The translations under genes were made by a program, and so were the position numbers. A DNA stretch of 64,000 nucleotides from Microbacterium proteolyticum (lineage in GTDB: Bacteria; Actinomycetota; Actinomycetes; Actinomycetales; Microbacteriaceae), in NCBI RefSeq assembly GCF_014192415.1, contig NZ_JACHXY010000001.1:1488001-1552000 (forward strand), in the 5' to 3' direction. Shown here in pieces: positions 1 to 8,336 of this stretch (positions are counted from its first letter, which is position 1; every line of letters starts with the position of its first letter). The notes below the pieces were generated by a model. The model saw only the letters and a list, made by a program, of their open reading frames with translations, was not told the DNA's origin and did no database searches.

Positions 1-79
1 CGGTGCGCGTGGGGGTGAAGGTCTCGAGGATGCGCACCAGCCGGTCGGTGACCGAGTCGCCGGAGGGGGAGTTCGCCAT
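1..79 (-). CDS. IclR-family regulator, N-terminal fragment (cut by window edge)
   Basis: Only the first 26 codons lie in the window, reading MANSPSGDSVTDRLVRILET and onward. The SVTDRLVRILETF stretch is how the first helix of many IclR winged-helix regulators begins. The gene is divergent from pcaH with 90 bp between the two start codons, so it probably controls the protocatechuate operon, or a unit to the left. The family call rests on a very short stretch. Confidence 0.55.
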   Translation of the reverse strand, partial: MANSPSGDSVTDRLVRILETFTPTRT

Positions 80-169
80 GGGCTCAGGATGCCATGACTC
101 CCATTGGGCGGGAACGGTTTGCCGCACGGGCGGGCGGTGTCGGACGATGGGAACGTCGAAGGAGACCCC

Positions 170-979
170 ATGTCGAACCCCGCTGCCGCACCCGAGACGC
201 TGCTCGCCGCCCCCGATCAGGCGACGCAGAGCCAGATCGTCGACGAGATCCGCGCCCGTCACGCCGAGCTCGATGCCCGAGAGGCCGCCGGCGACGACGT
301 CGCCGCCACCGCTCACGACTTCCCCGCGTACCGCTCGAGCGTGTTGCGCCATCCCACCAAGAACCCCCGACTCGTCGACCCCGAGACGATCGAGCTCGTC
401 TCGCCCGCGTTCGGACAGCGTGACGTCGCCGCGATCGAGGCCGACCTCACGCTGCAGCACGCCGGCGAACCGCTGGGGGAGCGCATGAGCGTGCAGGGGC
501 GCCTGCTCGACTCGTGGGGTCGACCGGTGGCCAACCAGCTCATCGAGATCTGGCAGGCCAACGCCGCCGGGCGCTACATCCACCAGCGCGACCAGCATCC
601 CGCCCCGCTCGATCCGAACTTCACCGGCGCCGGGCGCGCGGTCACGAACGAGAACGGCGAGTACCGCTTCACCACGATCAAGCCCGGGCCCTACCCCTGG
701 AAGAACCACCGCAACGCGTGGCGTCCGGCACACATCCACTTCTCGGTGTTCGGGTCGTCGTTCACGCAGCGGCTCGTCACGCAGATGTACTTCCCGGGCG
801 ACCCGCTGTTCGCGCTCGACCCGATCTACAACACCATCCACCGGCAGAAGGACCGCGACGCCCTCGTCGGCGTCTACGACCACGACCTCACCTCGCCCGA
901 GTGGGCGACGGGTTACCGCTTCGACATCGTCGTCGACGGACCGGGTGCCACCTACTTCGAGCAGGAGGGCGACGAGTGA
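170..979 (+). CDS. pcaH: Protocatechuate 3,4-dioxygenase beta subunit
   Basis: Intradiol Fe(III) dioxygenase subunit that cleaves protocatechuate between its hydroxyls to give 3-carboxy-cis,cis-muconate. The 269-residue protein has the intradiol core with the iron-ligand motifs: the Tyr of KPGPYPWKNH and the two His of RPAHIHFSVFG. The start is the ATG preceded by GAAGGAG at 158-164; an upstream in-frame ATG at 104 has no such site. Its stop overlaps the GTG start of pcaG by 4 bp, consistent with coupled translation of the two subunits. Function is very secure from the motifs and the pca gene order. Confidence 0.96.
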   Translation: MSNPAAAPETLLAAPDQATQSQIVDEIRARHAELDAREAAGDDVAATAHDFPAYRSSVLRHPTKNPRLVDPETIELVSPAFGQRDVAAIEADLTLQHAGEPLGERMSVQGRLLDSWGRPVANQLIEIWQANAAGRYIHQRDQHPAPLDPNFTGAGRAVTNENGEYRFTTIKPGPYPWKNHRNAWRPAHIHFSVFGSSFTQRLVTQMYFPGDPLFALDPIYNTIHRQKDRDALVGVYDHDLTSPEWATGYRFDIVVDGPGATYFEQEGDE

Positions 980-1533
980 TCCCCGCAAAGACCCACCGCG
1001 CGACCCCCGGCCAGACGGTCGGACCGTTCTTCGCCTACGGGCTGGAGTACCCGAAGCAGCACGAGGTCGCGTTCCCGCACTCGCCCGGGGCGATCGTGCT
1101 CGGCGGCACGGTCTACGACGGTGCGGGAGCGCCGGTCCCCGACGCCCTCGTCGAGATCTGGGGAGCGGATGCCGACGGCTCGGTGCCCCGGGCGCGCGGC
1201 GCGTTCCGCCGCGACGACCACACGTTCACCGGCTTCGGTCGCGCCTTCACCGACGACGAGGGGCATTTCGAGTTCTGGACGCGCGAGCCCGGTGGCATCC
1301 GCGGTCGCGCGGGCTTCTACGCCGCGATCGTGTTCGCCCGGGGCCTGCCCGACAAGCTGCACACGCGTATCTACGTGCCGGGGGATGACGCGGCGCTCGC
1401 CGCCGACCCGCTGCTGTCGACGCTGACGTCCCCGGAGCGCGCTACTCTCGTCGCGACGCGCGCGGCCGACGGCTACCTGCGGCACGATATCCGGCTGCAG
1501 GGCGCGGGAGAGACGGTGTTCCTTGCGTTCTGA
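976..1533 (+). CDS. pcaG: Protocatechuate 3,4-dioxygenase alpha subunit
   Basis: Non-catalytic partner of PcaH that completes the substrate pocket. The 185-residue protein begins with GTG inside the pcaH stop (GTGA overlap) and opens with TPGQTVGPFFAYGLEY, the typical alpha-subunit start. The intradiol fold is recognisable (GTVYDGAGAPVPDALVEIWGA), but the tandem iron-ligand His pair of the beta subunit is absent, as expected. pcaB starts 11 bp before its stop. Confidence 0.95.
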   Translation: MIPAKTHRATPGQTVGPFFAYGLEYPKQHEVAFPHSPGAIVLGGTVYDGAGAPVPDALVEIWGADADGSVPRARGAFRRDDHTFTGFGRAFTDDEGHFEFWTREPGGIRGRAGFYAAIVFARGLPDKLHTRIYVPGDDAALAADPLLSTLTSPERATLVATRAADGYLRHDIRLQGAGETVFLAF

Positions 1534-2926
1534 ACCCTTCGAGCGCGGACTGCTCACCCCTGTCGCGGTCGGCCACGATGCGCTGGTGTCCGACGCCGCG
1601 GTGCTCGACGCCCTCGTGCGGGCGGAGTGCGCGCTGGTCGCGGCCTACGTCGAGCGGGGTATCGCACCGCGAGAGGCGGGCATCGCGGTAGACCACGCGT
1701 TCGGCCTCGACGAGAAGGGCGGTTCGCCGTCGGCGACGCTCGACGTCGACGCCCTCGTCGCGGCAGCGGTCGCCGGCGGGAACCCCGTCATCCCGCTCGT
1801 GGGGATGATGACGCAGCAGGTGCCCGCCGCGCACCGTGCGTGGATCCACCGCGGGGCGACGAGCCAGGACATCCTCGACACCGCCCTCATGACGGTCGCG
1901 CAGCGCGCGGTCGAGCACGTGCGCGGTTCCGTGGGACACACGGCCCAGTGGCTGCGGCAGCTCGCCCTGCGCCACGCCGACGACGTCGCGGCCGCTCGCA
2001 CGCTCACCCAGCACGCGGTGCCCACGACGGTGGGTGCACGGGCGGCGACGTGGGCGCAGGGCATCGAGCGCGCGGCATCCCGTCTCGATGCGCTGTTCTT
2101 CCCGGCGCAGCTCGGCGGCGCCGGCGGCACGCTCGCCTCGTTCGTCGAGATCACCGGATCCGTGGATGCCGCGGCGGCCCTACCCGCGGCCTTCGCCCGC
2201 GCGACGTCGCTCGACGTGCCCGAGGCGCCGTGGCACGTCACCCGCTGGCCGGTGACCGAGCTCGGTGACGCGCTCGTGCAGGCGCTCGACGCGCTGGGCA
2301 AGTTCGCGGCCGACGTGGCGACGCTGAGCCGCACCGAGATCGGCGAGGTGTCGGAGGGCACGGGCGGCGGGTCGTCGGCCATGCCGCAGAAGCAGAACCC
2401 CGCCGAGGCGGTGCTCATCCGTTCCGCAGCTCTGCGCGCGCCGCAGCTGGGGGCGACGCTGCACCTCGCGGCATCCCTCGCCGTCGACGAACGCCCCGAC
2501 GGCGCCTGGCACGCCGAGTGGCCGACGCTGCGCGAACTCCTGCGGCTGGCGCTCGGCGCGTCGTGGCACGCCTCTTCTCTCGCGGCGCACCTGCGGGTGG
2601 ACGCCGCGGCCGCCGCGCGCAACGCCGGGCTGACCAGGGGGCGCCTCGTGAGCGAGCGCCTGCGCGGCGCCCTCGTGCCGCTGATCGGCGCCGAGCGCTT
2701 CGCCGAACTGCTCGTCGGTGACGCCGACCTCGCCGGCGTGCTGCGGGCGCTGCCCGAGGATCTCGATGTCGACGCGCTGCTCGACCCCTCCGGCTACGTG
2801 GGGCTCGCGCCGCGGTTTGCGCGCGGGACGAATGCCGTGGAGATCGGGACCGCCGCCGCAGAACGCGCAGACGGTCGCCGAGACCGCACGGCTTCGGACG
2901 CGAACAGACACGGGGTGGACGAATGA
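1523..2926 (+). CDS. pcaB: 3-carboxy-cis,cis-muconate cycloisomerase
   Basis: Fumarase/aspartase-superfamily enzyme converting 3-carboxymuconate to gamma-carboxymuconolactone. The 467-residue product carries the superfamily signature GSSAMPQKQNP around residues 290-300 and the HRGATSQDILDTA segment. The likely start is TTG at 1523, overlapping pcaG by 11 bp; later in-frame starts would remove conserved N-terminal sequence. It overlaps pcaD by 4 bp (ATGA). The last 25 or so residues are Arg/Asp-rich and look less conserved. Confidence 0.94.
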   Translation: MRSEPFERGLLTPVAVGHDALVSDAAVLDALVRAECALVAAYVERGIAPREAGIAVDHAFGLDEKGGSPSATLDVDALVAAAVAGGNPVIPLVGMMTQQVPAAHRAWIHRGATSQDILDTALMTVAQRAVEHVRGSVGHTAQWLRQLALRHADDVAAARTLTQHAVPTTVGARAATWAQGIERAASRLDALFFPAQLGGAGGTLASFVEITGSVDAAAALPAAFARATSLDVPEAPWHVTRWPVTELGDALVQALDALGKFAADVATLSRTEIGEVSEGTGGGSSAMPQKQNPAEAVLIRSAALRAPQLGATLHLAASLAVDERPDGAWHAEWPTLRELLRLALGASWHASSLAAHLRVDAAAAARNAGLTRGRLVSERLRGALVPLIGAERFAELLVGDADLAGVLRALPEDLDVDALLDPSGYVGLAPRFARGTNAVEIGTAAAERADGRRDRTASDANRHGVDE

Positions 2927-3705
2927 GCGCGGTTCCGCTGATCTCGCTGACGGCGCCGGTCGGACCGGAGGGCGCGCCCCTCGTCGTGCTCGGACCATCG
3001 CTCGGCACCTCGACGATCCTCTGGGACGACGTCGTGCCGCTGCTCGCCGACGACTACCGCGTCGCCGCCTGGGACCTCCCGGGTCACGGCGCGGGTCCCG
3101 TCGCGCGCGAGGCGTTCTCGGTGGCCGACCTCGCGGATGCCGTGGCGGCGGCCGTGCCCGACGAGACCTTTTTCTACGCCGGGGTCTCGCTCGGCGGGGC
3201 GACGGGGCTGGAGCTCTCGCTGCGCCACGGTGAGCGGCTGCGGGCCGCGGCGATCGTGGCATCCGGAGCCCGACTCGGCGACCCCGACGCATGGGTCGAG
3301 CGTGCGGCTCAGGCGCGGGCGCAGAGCACGTCGAGCCTCATCATCGCGTCGGCTCAACGCTGGTTCGCCCCCGACTCGATCGCGCGACGCCCCGACCTGA
3401 CCGGACGACTCCTGCACGCGCTGCAGGATGCCGACGACGACAGCTACGCCCGCTGCTGCGAGGCGCTCGCCGCGTACGACGTGCGCCCGGCGCTGAGCCG
3501 GATCACCGTGCCGGTGCTCGCGGCGTGGGGCGCCTTCGACGCCGTCGCGCCCGAGGTCAAGGCCGTCGAGATCGCCGAGGGAGTGCGCGACGGCCGCACC
3601 GTGCGCATCGACGACGCCGGCCACCTGCCGCCCGCCGAACAACCCGAGGCCGTGGCGGCGCTGCTGCGGTCGTTCTTCGCCTCCGCTTCTCGAAAGGACG
3701 CCTGA
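2923..3705 (+). CDS. pcaD: 3-oxoadipate enol-lactonase
   Basis: Alpha/beta hydrolase that opens 3-oxoadipate enol-lactone to 3-oxoadipate. The 260-residue protein shows the nucleophile elbow GVSLGG, a late Asp in WGAFDAVAPE and the catalytic His in DDAGHLPPAEQP. It stands alone rather than fused to pcaC (the pcaL arrangement seen in some actinobacteria). Start ATG overlaps the pcaB stop, and its own stop overlaps the pcaC start by 1 bp. Confidence 0.93.
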   Translation: MSAVPLISLTAPVGPEGAPLVVLGPSLGTSTILWDDVVPLLADDYRVAAWDLPGHGAGPVAREAFSVADLADAVAAAVPDETFFYAGVSLGGATGLELSLRHGERLRAAAIVASGARLGDPDAWVERAAQARAQSTSSLIIASAQRWFAPDSIARRPDLTGRLLHALQDADDDSYARCCEALAAYDVRPALSRITVPVLAAWGAFDAVAPEVKAVEIAEGVRDGRTVRIDDAGHLPPAEQPEAVAALLRSFFASASRKDA

Positions 3706-4091
3706 TGCCCACCGATCAGGAACGCGTCGACCAGGGCATGGCCGTGCGCCGCGCCGTGCTGTCGGACGCCCACGTCGACCGTGCTCTCGCGTCGACCACC
3801 GAGCTCACCGCCGACTGGCAGGACTTCATCACGCGCGTCGCCTGGGGCGACATCTGGTCCCGCCCGGGCCTGGACCGCCGCTCCCGGTCGATCGCGGTGC
3901 TCAGTTCGCTCATCGCGCACGGGCATCAGGAAGAGCTTGCGATGCACCTGCGGGCGGCGCTGCGCAACGGCCTGACGACCGACGAGATCCGCGAGGTCAT
4001 CCTGCAGTCGGCGATCTACTCCGGGGTGCCGGCGGCCAATACGGCGTTCCGGATCGCATCCGAGGTGTTCGCGCAGGACGCTCCCGCGTAG
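3705..4091 (+). CDS. pcaC: 4-carboxymuconolactone decarboxylase
   Basis: AhpD-like small protein (128 aa) that decarboxylates gamma-carboxymuconolactone to 3-oxoadipate enol-lactone. RSRSIAVLSSLIAHGHQEEL and the segment LRNGLTTDEIREVILQSAIYSGVP match the carboxymuconolactone decarboxylase core. Start ATG follows GAAAGGA at 3692-3698 and overlaps the pcaD stop. It is last in the pcaHGBDC operon. Confidence 0.94.
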   Translation: MPTDQERVDQGMAVRRAVLSDAHVDRALASTTELTADWQDFITRVAWGDIWSRPGLDRRSRSIAVLSSLIAHGHQEELAMHLRAALRNGLTTDEIREVILQSAIYSGVPAANTAFRIASEVFAQDAPA

Positions 4092-4204
4092 GACGGACAG
4101 TCCGGCAGCGTGCAGGACGCTCCGGTGCAGGACGGGCGGTCCGGCGGCGAGCGGGGCAGTGGCTCGCAGGGCGGAGACGTGCAGGGCGGCGGGTGACCGG
4201 CGGA

Positions 4205-4210
4205 TAGGGT
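4205..4210 (+). promoter_or_regulatory. -10 element of a likely leaderless promoter for the IclR gene
   Basis: TAGGGT ends exactly 6 nt before the ATG at 4217, which would place transcription start on or next to the first base of the start codon. No Shine-Dalgarno sequence precedes this gene. The 4092-4204 stretch is otherwise a GC-rich spacer with several GCAGGACG/GCAGGGCG-like short repeats. Confidence 0.55.
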
Positions 4211-4216
4211 GAGCCG

Positions 4217-4984
4217 ATGAGCGAGAGCACGGGACCGGAGTTCGTCCAGTCCCTCGCGCGCGGTCTCGCGGTGATCCGGGCGTTCGACGCCGACCATGCG
4301 ACGCTGACCCTCAGCGACGTGTCGCGCCGGGCCGACCTGCCGCGGGCGGCGGCGCGACGGTTCCTGCAGACCCTCCAGACGCTCGGTTACGTGCGCAGCG
4401 ACGGGCGCGACTTCGCCCTCACCCCACGGGTGCTCGAGCTGGGCTTCAGCTACCTGTCGGCGCTGTCGTTGCCGGCCGTTGCGCAGCCGCACCTCGAGCG
4501 TCTGTCGAGGCAGATCGACGAAAGCGTCTCGGCGGCGGTGCGAGACGGCCACGACATCGTCTACGTCGCCCGCGTCCCCACGCGACGCATCATGAGCGTG
4601 GGCATCACGATCGGCACGCGCTTCCCTGCGTACGCCACGAGCATGGGGCGCGTGCTGCTGGCCGCCGAACCCGAGGAACGCATCGCAGAGCTCATCGGAG
4701 CCGCCCGGCCCGAGCCGCTGACCCCGCGCACCCGGACCGACGTCGACGTGCTGGAAGCCGAGCTCGCGCGCGTACGCGAACAGGGATGGGCCCTCGTCGA
4801 CGAGGAGCTGGAGCGGGGGCTGCGCTCGCTCGCGGTGCCCGTCCACGGGCGCGACGGGAGCGTCGTGGCCGCCGTCAACGTGTCGGCGAGCGCGCGTGGC
4901 GACGTCGACGAGTGGCGCGACAGGTGCCTCCCGCCGCTGATCGCTGCGGCGGCGGCGATCGATGCGGAGCTCCGCCTGCTCTGA
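4217..4984 (+). CDS. pcaR: IclR-family regulator, PcaR/PcaU type
   Basis: 255-residue one-component regulator: N-terminal winged helix (residues about 10-65, SLARGLAVIRAF, TLSDVSRRADLPRAAARRFL) and C-terminal IclR effector domain (about 80-250, with GTRFPAYATSMGRVLLA). This architecture and its place directly after pcaC match regulators that sense protocatechuate or beta-ketoadipate and control pca genes. It probably acts on the pcaH and pcaI promoters; the exact effector is inference. It appears to be transcribed from a leaderless promoter. Confidence 0.85.
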   Translation: MSESTGPEFVQSLARGLAVIRAFDADHATLTLSDVSRRADLPRAAARRFLQTLQTLGYVRSDGRDFALTPRVLELGFSYLSALSLPAVAQPHLERLSRQIDESVSAAVRDGHDIVYVARVPTRRIMSVGITIGTRFPAYATSMGRVLLAAEPEERIAELIGAARPEPLTPRTRTDVDVLEAELARVREQGWALVDEELERGLRSLAVPVHGRDGSVVAAVNVSASARGDVDEWRDRCLPPLIAAAAAIDAELRLL

Positions 4985-4992
4985 GCGCGACG

Positions 4993-5442
4993 TCAGCGCG
5001 GGGGTGGGCTCGCGGCGCCGAGCGCGTCGTCGTACACGTCGATCAGCCGGTCGAGGAAACGCTGCACGGTGGCGCGCTCCGCGGCATCCATGTCGTCCAC
5101 GACCCGCTCGATGCCGTCGATCAATGGCGTGACGAGGTCGCGCGCGCGGTCCCTGGAGTGATCCACGGCCGAGACCACGAGCTTGCGCCCATCGTGAGGA
5201 TGGCGTTCGCGGTGGATGTGCCCGGCGTTCTCGAGGCGGTGAAGCACCAGCGTCATCGCCGCGGTCGAGATGCCCAGGCGCCGGGCCAGTTCGGTGGGGG
5301 TGGCGTCGCCGGAGGAGATGAGGTGGTCCATCGCCTCGAGCCCGGGGCCGTCGACGGCGAGCGTGGCGGCGACGTGCCGCTCGAACTGCTGCTGGCGCAG
5401 GGTGACGCGTTGCACGCGCGCCCGGATGTCGTCGTCGCCCAT
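4993..5442 (-). CDS. MarR-family transcriptional regulator
   Basis: 149-residue winged-helix regulator with the MarR core TPTELARRLGISTAAMTLVL followed by the wing HPHDGRKLVVS. The chosen ATG gives a typical MarR length and is preceded by GAGG; a GTG at 5520 would add 26 Arg/Asp-rich residues and cannot be excluded. It is divergent from the flavin monooxygenase gene and the shared region holds two palindromes, so it very likely represses that gene and itself. Ligand unknown, possibly a phenolic compound. Confidence 0.85.
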   Translation of the reverse strand: MGDDDIRARVQRVTLRQQQFERHVAATLAVDGPGLEAMDHLISSGDATPTELARRLGISTAAMTLVLHRLENAGHIHRERHPHDGRKLVVSAVDHSRDRARDLVTPLIDGIERVVDDMDAAERATVQRFLDRLIDVYDDALGAASPPPR

Positions 5443-5539
5443 CGGGACCTCGCTGCGGCGCGCGCGTTCGCGTTCGCGGCGGTCGTCGTGCGCGTCGGGG
5501 GAGTCGTCGAGCGGGGGCACATCGCCATGATAGTCGTGT

Positions 5540-5565
5540 AGATTGCCAATCTCATTGATTATCAA
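5540..5565. promoter_or_regulatory. Twin palindromic operator between MarR gene and FAD monooxygenase
   Basis: Two perfect dyads sit side by side: AGATTGCCAATCT (5540-5552) and TTGATTATCAA (5555-5565), centres 14 bp apart. This AT-rich block contrasts sharply with the surrounding GC-rich DNA. On the minus strand TTGATA (5565-5560) is a plausible -35 with TCTACA 17 bp away, so MarR binding would overlap its own promoter. Confidence 0.7.
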
Positions 5566-5580
5566 CGAAGCGGGGAAAAG

Positions 5581-6789
5581 ATGGCGAACTCCCATCGACG
5601 AGTACTGATCTGCGGAGCGAGCATCGCGGGCCCGGCGCTGGCGTACTGGTTGAACCGGTACGGCTACGAAACGGTGATCGTCGAGCGCGCCCCCGGCCTT
5701 CGCTCCGGCGGACAGAACGTCGACGTGCGCGGTGCCGGTCGCGAGGTGCTGCGGCGGATGGGTCTCGAGCCGGCGGTGCGCGCGGCGACCACGGGGGAGG
5801 TCGGCACGCGGTTCGTCGGACGCGACGGGCGGACCGTGGCGGAGTTCCCCGCGGGTCGCGGCGACTCCGACGGCGCCACCGCCGAGCTCGAGATCCTGCG
5901 GGGAGACCTCGCTGAACTTCTCGTCGGGCGCACCGCGGAGCGCACCGAGTACCGCTTCGGCGACCGGGTCACCGGGGTGGAACAGGATGCCGAGGGTGTC
6001 ATCGTGCACTTCGAGCGGGCGCCCGAGGAGCGGTTCGCGCTCGTCGTCGCCGCCGACGGGATCGGTTCGCGAACGCGCGGGCTGGTCTTCGGCGACGAGC
6101 CTCAGATCCGCTCGCTGGGGCTCGAGACGACGTACGGGACGATCCCTCGCACCGCCGCGGACGATGATTGGTGGCGTTGGTACTCCGCGCCGGGCGGTCG
6201 CTCGATCACCCTGCGCCCCGATCCGCACGGCACGATCCGCGCGACGATGTCGGTGGTCACCGGTCGTGGGCGCCCGCGGCCGGAGCGCGGTGATCTCGAC
6301 GCCCAGCGCCGCCGTTTGCGCGAGACGTTCGCCGACGCCGGCTGGGAGGTGGCGCGAGTGCTCGACGGCTTCGACCGCGCGGAGGAGCTGTACACCGACG
6401 CGATCGGTCAGGTGCGAGCGCCCCGCTGGTCGAACGGCCGGGTGGCACTGGTCGGAGACGCCGCGTACTGCGCCTCGCCGGTCAGCGGCATGGGGACGAG
6501 CCTCGCCCTCGCCGGGGGTTACGTTCTGGCGGGTGAGCTCGCCGCGCACGTCGATCACCGCGACGCCTTCCGCGGATACGAGCGCTTGATGCGGCCCTAC
6601 GTCGCCCAGGCGCAGAATCTCCCCCCGGGCACTCCGCGGCTGGCGAACCCGGCCTCGCGTCTCGGCGTCGGGGTGTTCCGCGGGGTGCTGCGGGTGGCGT
6701 CGACCCCCGTCGTGGCGCGTCTTGCGACTGGTCTGTTCACTCCTCCCGCGGATGCCATCGAGCTGCCGGACTACGCGCATCTGGGATGA
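5581..6789 (+). CDS. FAD-dependent aromatic-type monooxygenase
   Basis: 402-residue group A flavoprotein monooxygenase (PHBH fold). It has the N-terminal Rossmann motif GASIAGPALAYWL, a DGIGSRTRG segment equivalent to the conserved DG motif, and the GDAAYCASPVSGMGTSLAL motif that binds the FAD ribityl chain. Such enzymes hydroxylate aromatic or polyketide substrates with NAD(P)H. The divergent MarR gene suggests induction by a phenolic or antibiotic-like ligand. Its neighbours are pca genes, so feeding the pathway is possible, but it does not look like 4-hydroxybenzoate hydroxylase itself. Confidence 0.82.
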   Translation: MANSHRRVLICGASIAGPALAYWLNRYGYETVIVERAPGLRSGGQNVDVRGAGREVLRRMGLEPAVRAATTGEVGTRFVGRDGRTVAEFPAGRGDSDGATAELEILRGDLAELLVGRTAERTEYRFGDRVTGVEQDAEGVIVHFERAPEERFALVVAADGIGSRTRGLVFGDEPQIRSLGLETTYGTIPRTAADDDWWRWYSAPGGRSITLRPDPHGTIRATMSVVTGRGRPRPERGDLDAQRRRLRETFADAGWEVARVLDGFDRAEELYTDAIGQVRAPRWSNGRVALVGDAAYCASPVSGMGTSLALAGGYVLAGELAAHVDHRDAFRGYERLMRPYVAQAQNLPPGTPRLANPASRLGVGVFRGVLRVASTPVVARLATGLFTPPADAIELPDYAHLG

Positions 6790-6836
6790 CCTCGGGTCTT
6801 GCCCTGACCCGTGGTCGGAGATAAAGTGTGCGTCAA

Positions 6837-6860
6837 GCGAACGATCGTTCGCAGAGCGAA
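6837..6860. promoter_or_regulatory. Palindromic operator upstream of pcaIJF
   Basis: GCGAACGATCGTTCGC (6837-6852) is a perfect 16-bp palindrome. Its right half also forms a second dyad TTCGC-AGA-GCGAA (6848-6860), so three GCGAA half-sites lie in 24 bp, ending 14 bp before the pcaI start codon. The site position would block transcription or initiation. The binding protein could be PcaR (IclR) or an unlinked TetR-type protein. Confidence 0.65.
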
Positions 6861-6874
6861 CATAGGAAGTCTCC

Positions 6875-7618
6875 ATGATCGACAAGACCGTTCCCGACGT
6901 CGCGGCGGCCGTCGCCGGCATCCGCGACGGTGCCACCGTGATGATCGGCGGCTTCGGACGCGCCGGTCAGCCCGTCGAACTCATCGACGCGCTCATCGCC
7001 CAGGGTGCCCGCGACCTCACCGTCGTCAACAACAACGCCGGCAACGGCGACACGGGGCTCGCCGCCCTGCTCGCCGCCGGACAGGTGCGCAAGATGATCT
7101 GCTCGTTCCCGCGCCAGAGCGACTCGTGGGTGTTCGACGGGCTGTATCGCGACGGCAAGGTGGAACTCGAGCTCGTGCCACAGGGCAATCTCGCCGAGCG
7201 CATCCGTGCCGCCGGTGCCGGCATCGGCGGGTTCTTCACTCCCACCGGCGTCGGGACGCACCTCGCCGAGGGCAAAGAGACGCGGCGCATCGACGGGCGC
7301 GACTACGTGCTCGAGTATCCGATCCGTGCCGACGTCTCCCTGATCAGCGCCCGGGCGGCCGACCGCTGGGGCAACCTCGTGTACCGCGAGACGGCACGCA
7401 ACTTCGGGCCCATCATGGCCGCTGCCGCGGAGACCACCGTGGTGCAGGTCGACGAGATCGTGCCGCTCGGCTGGCTCGACCCCGAGGTCGTCGTCACCCC
7501 CGGCCTCTACGTCGACCGCGTCGTGGCAGTCGGGGAGCGCCCGTGGTTGCGCGACGGCGAGTTCATCGGCGGGGTCGACATCGAGGGTCGGCCGCTCGCG
7601 GACGAGGACGCGTCATGA
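6875..7618 (+). CDS. pcaI: 3-oxoadipate CoA-transferase subunit A
   Basis: 247-residue alpha subunit of the enzyme that moves CoA from succinyl-CoA to 3-oxoadipate. Family I CoA-transferase fold with the glycine-rich GGFGRAGQP loop near residue 30 and RQSDSWVFDGLY. ATG start follows AGGAAG at 6864-6869. A 76-bp gap separates it from pcaJ, longer than other spacings in this cluster, but that gap has an AGGGG site for pcaJ and no obvious terminator. Confidence 0.93.
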   Translation: MIDKTVPDVAAAVAGIRDGATVMIGGFGRAGQPVELIDALIAQGARDLTVVNNNAGNGDTGLAALLAAGQVRKMICSFPRQSDSWVFDGLYRDGKVELELVPQGNLAERIRAAGAGIGGFFTPTGVGTHLAEGKETRRIDGRDYVLEYPIRADVSLISARAADRWGNLVYRETARNFGPIMAAAAETTVVQVDEIVPLGWLDPEVVVTPGLYVDRVVAVGERPWLRDGEFIGGVDIEGRPLADEDAS

Positions 7619-7694
7619 GCGCGCCCTCCCAGCCGGCCCGCGCCATCGGCTCGGCGCCCGACACCGAAGCATGCATTGACGAAGGGGCACCGCA

Positions 7695-8333
7695 GTGACC
7701 ACCCGCATCTCCCGCGCCGAGCTCGCCGCCCGCGTGGCATCCGACATCCCCGAGGGTGCCGTGGTGAACCTCGGCATCGGGGCGCCTACCCTCGTCGCCG
7801 ACTACCTGCCCGAGGGGCTCGAGATCGTGCTGCACACCGAGAACGGCATGCTCGGCATGGGCCCCGCGCCCGAGCGCGGGCGCGTCGACCCCGACCTCAT
7901 CAACGCCGGCAAGCAGCCGGTCACCGCTCTCGCGGGGGCGGCCTACTTCCACCACGCCGACTCGTTCGCGATGATGCGGGGCGGGCACCTCGACGTGTGC
8001 GTGTTGGGGGCCTTCCAGGTGTCGGCGGGCGGCGACCTGGCCAACTGGTCGACGGGCGAGCCCGGCGCGATCCCCGCGGTCGGGGGCGCCATGGACCTCG
8101 CCATCGGTGCGAAGGACGTCTACGTCATGACCGACCTGCTCACGAAGGGCGGCGAACCCAAGCTCGTCGCCGCCTGCACGTACCCGCTGACCGGCGTCGG
8201 CTGCGTCTCGCGCGTCTACACCGACCACGGCGTCTTCGACGTCACGCCCGACGGCTTCCGTGTGCGGGAGCTCTTCGGCGACAACACGCACGGCGAGATC
8301 GAGTCCCTGCTCGGTCTCCGACTGGAGGTCTGA
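7695..8333 (+). CDS. pcaJ: 3-oxoadipate CoA-transferase subunit B
   Basis: 212-residue beta subunit. The catalytic glutamate is E49 in HTENGMLGMGP, which forms the glutamyl-CoA thioester in this family. NLGIGAPTLVADYLP and the GGAMDLAIGAKDVYVMTDL segment are typical. Start is GTG at 7695. It lies 3 bp before pcaF. Confidence 0.94.
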   Translation: MTTRISRAELAARVASDIPEGAVVNLGIGAPTLVADYLPEGLEIVLHTENGMLGMGPAPERGRVDPDLINAGKQPVTALAGAAYFHHADSFAMMRGGHLDVCVLGAFQVSAGGDLANWSTGEPGAIPAVGGAMDLAIGAKDVYVMTDLLTKGGEPKLVAACTYPLTGVGCVSRVYTDHGVFDVTPDGFRVRELFGDNTHGEIESLLGLRLEV

Positions 8334-8336
8334 CCC

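Noticed and set aside
4092..4204. GCAGGACG-like short repeats considered as a CRISPR or minisatellite
   Set aside because: Units are irregular and too short, with no spacers.
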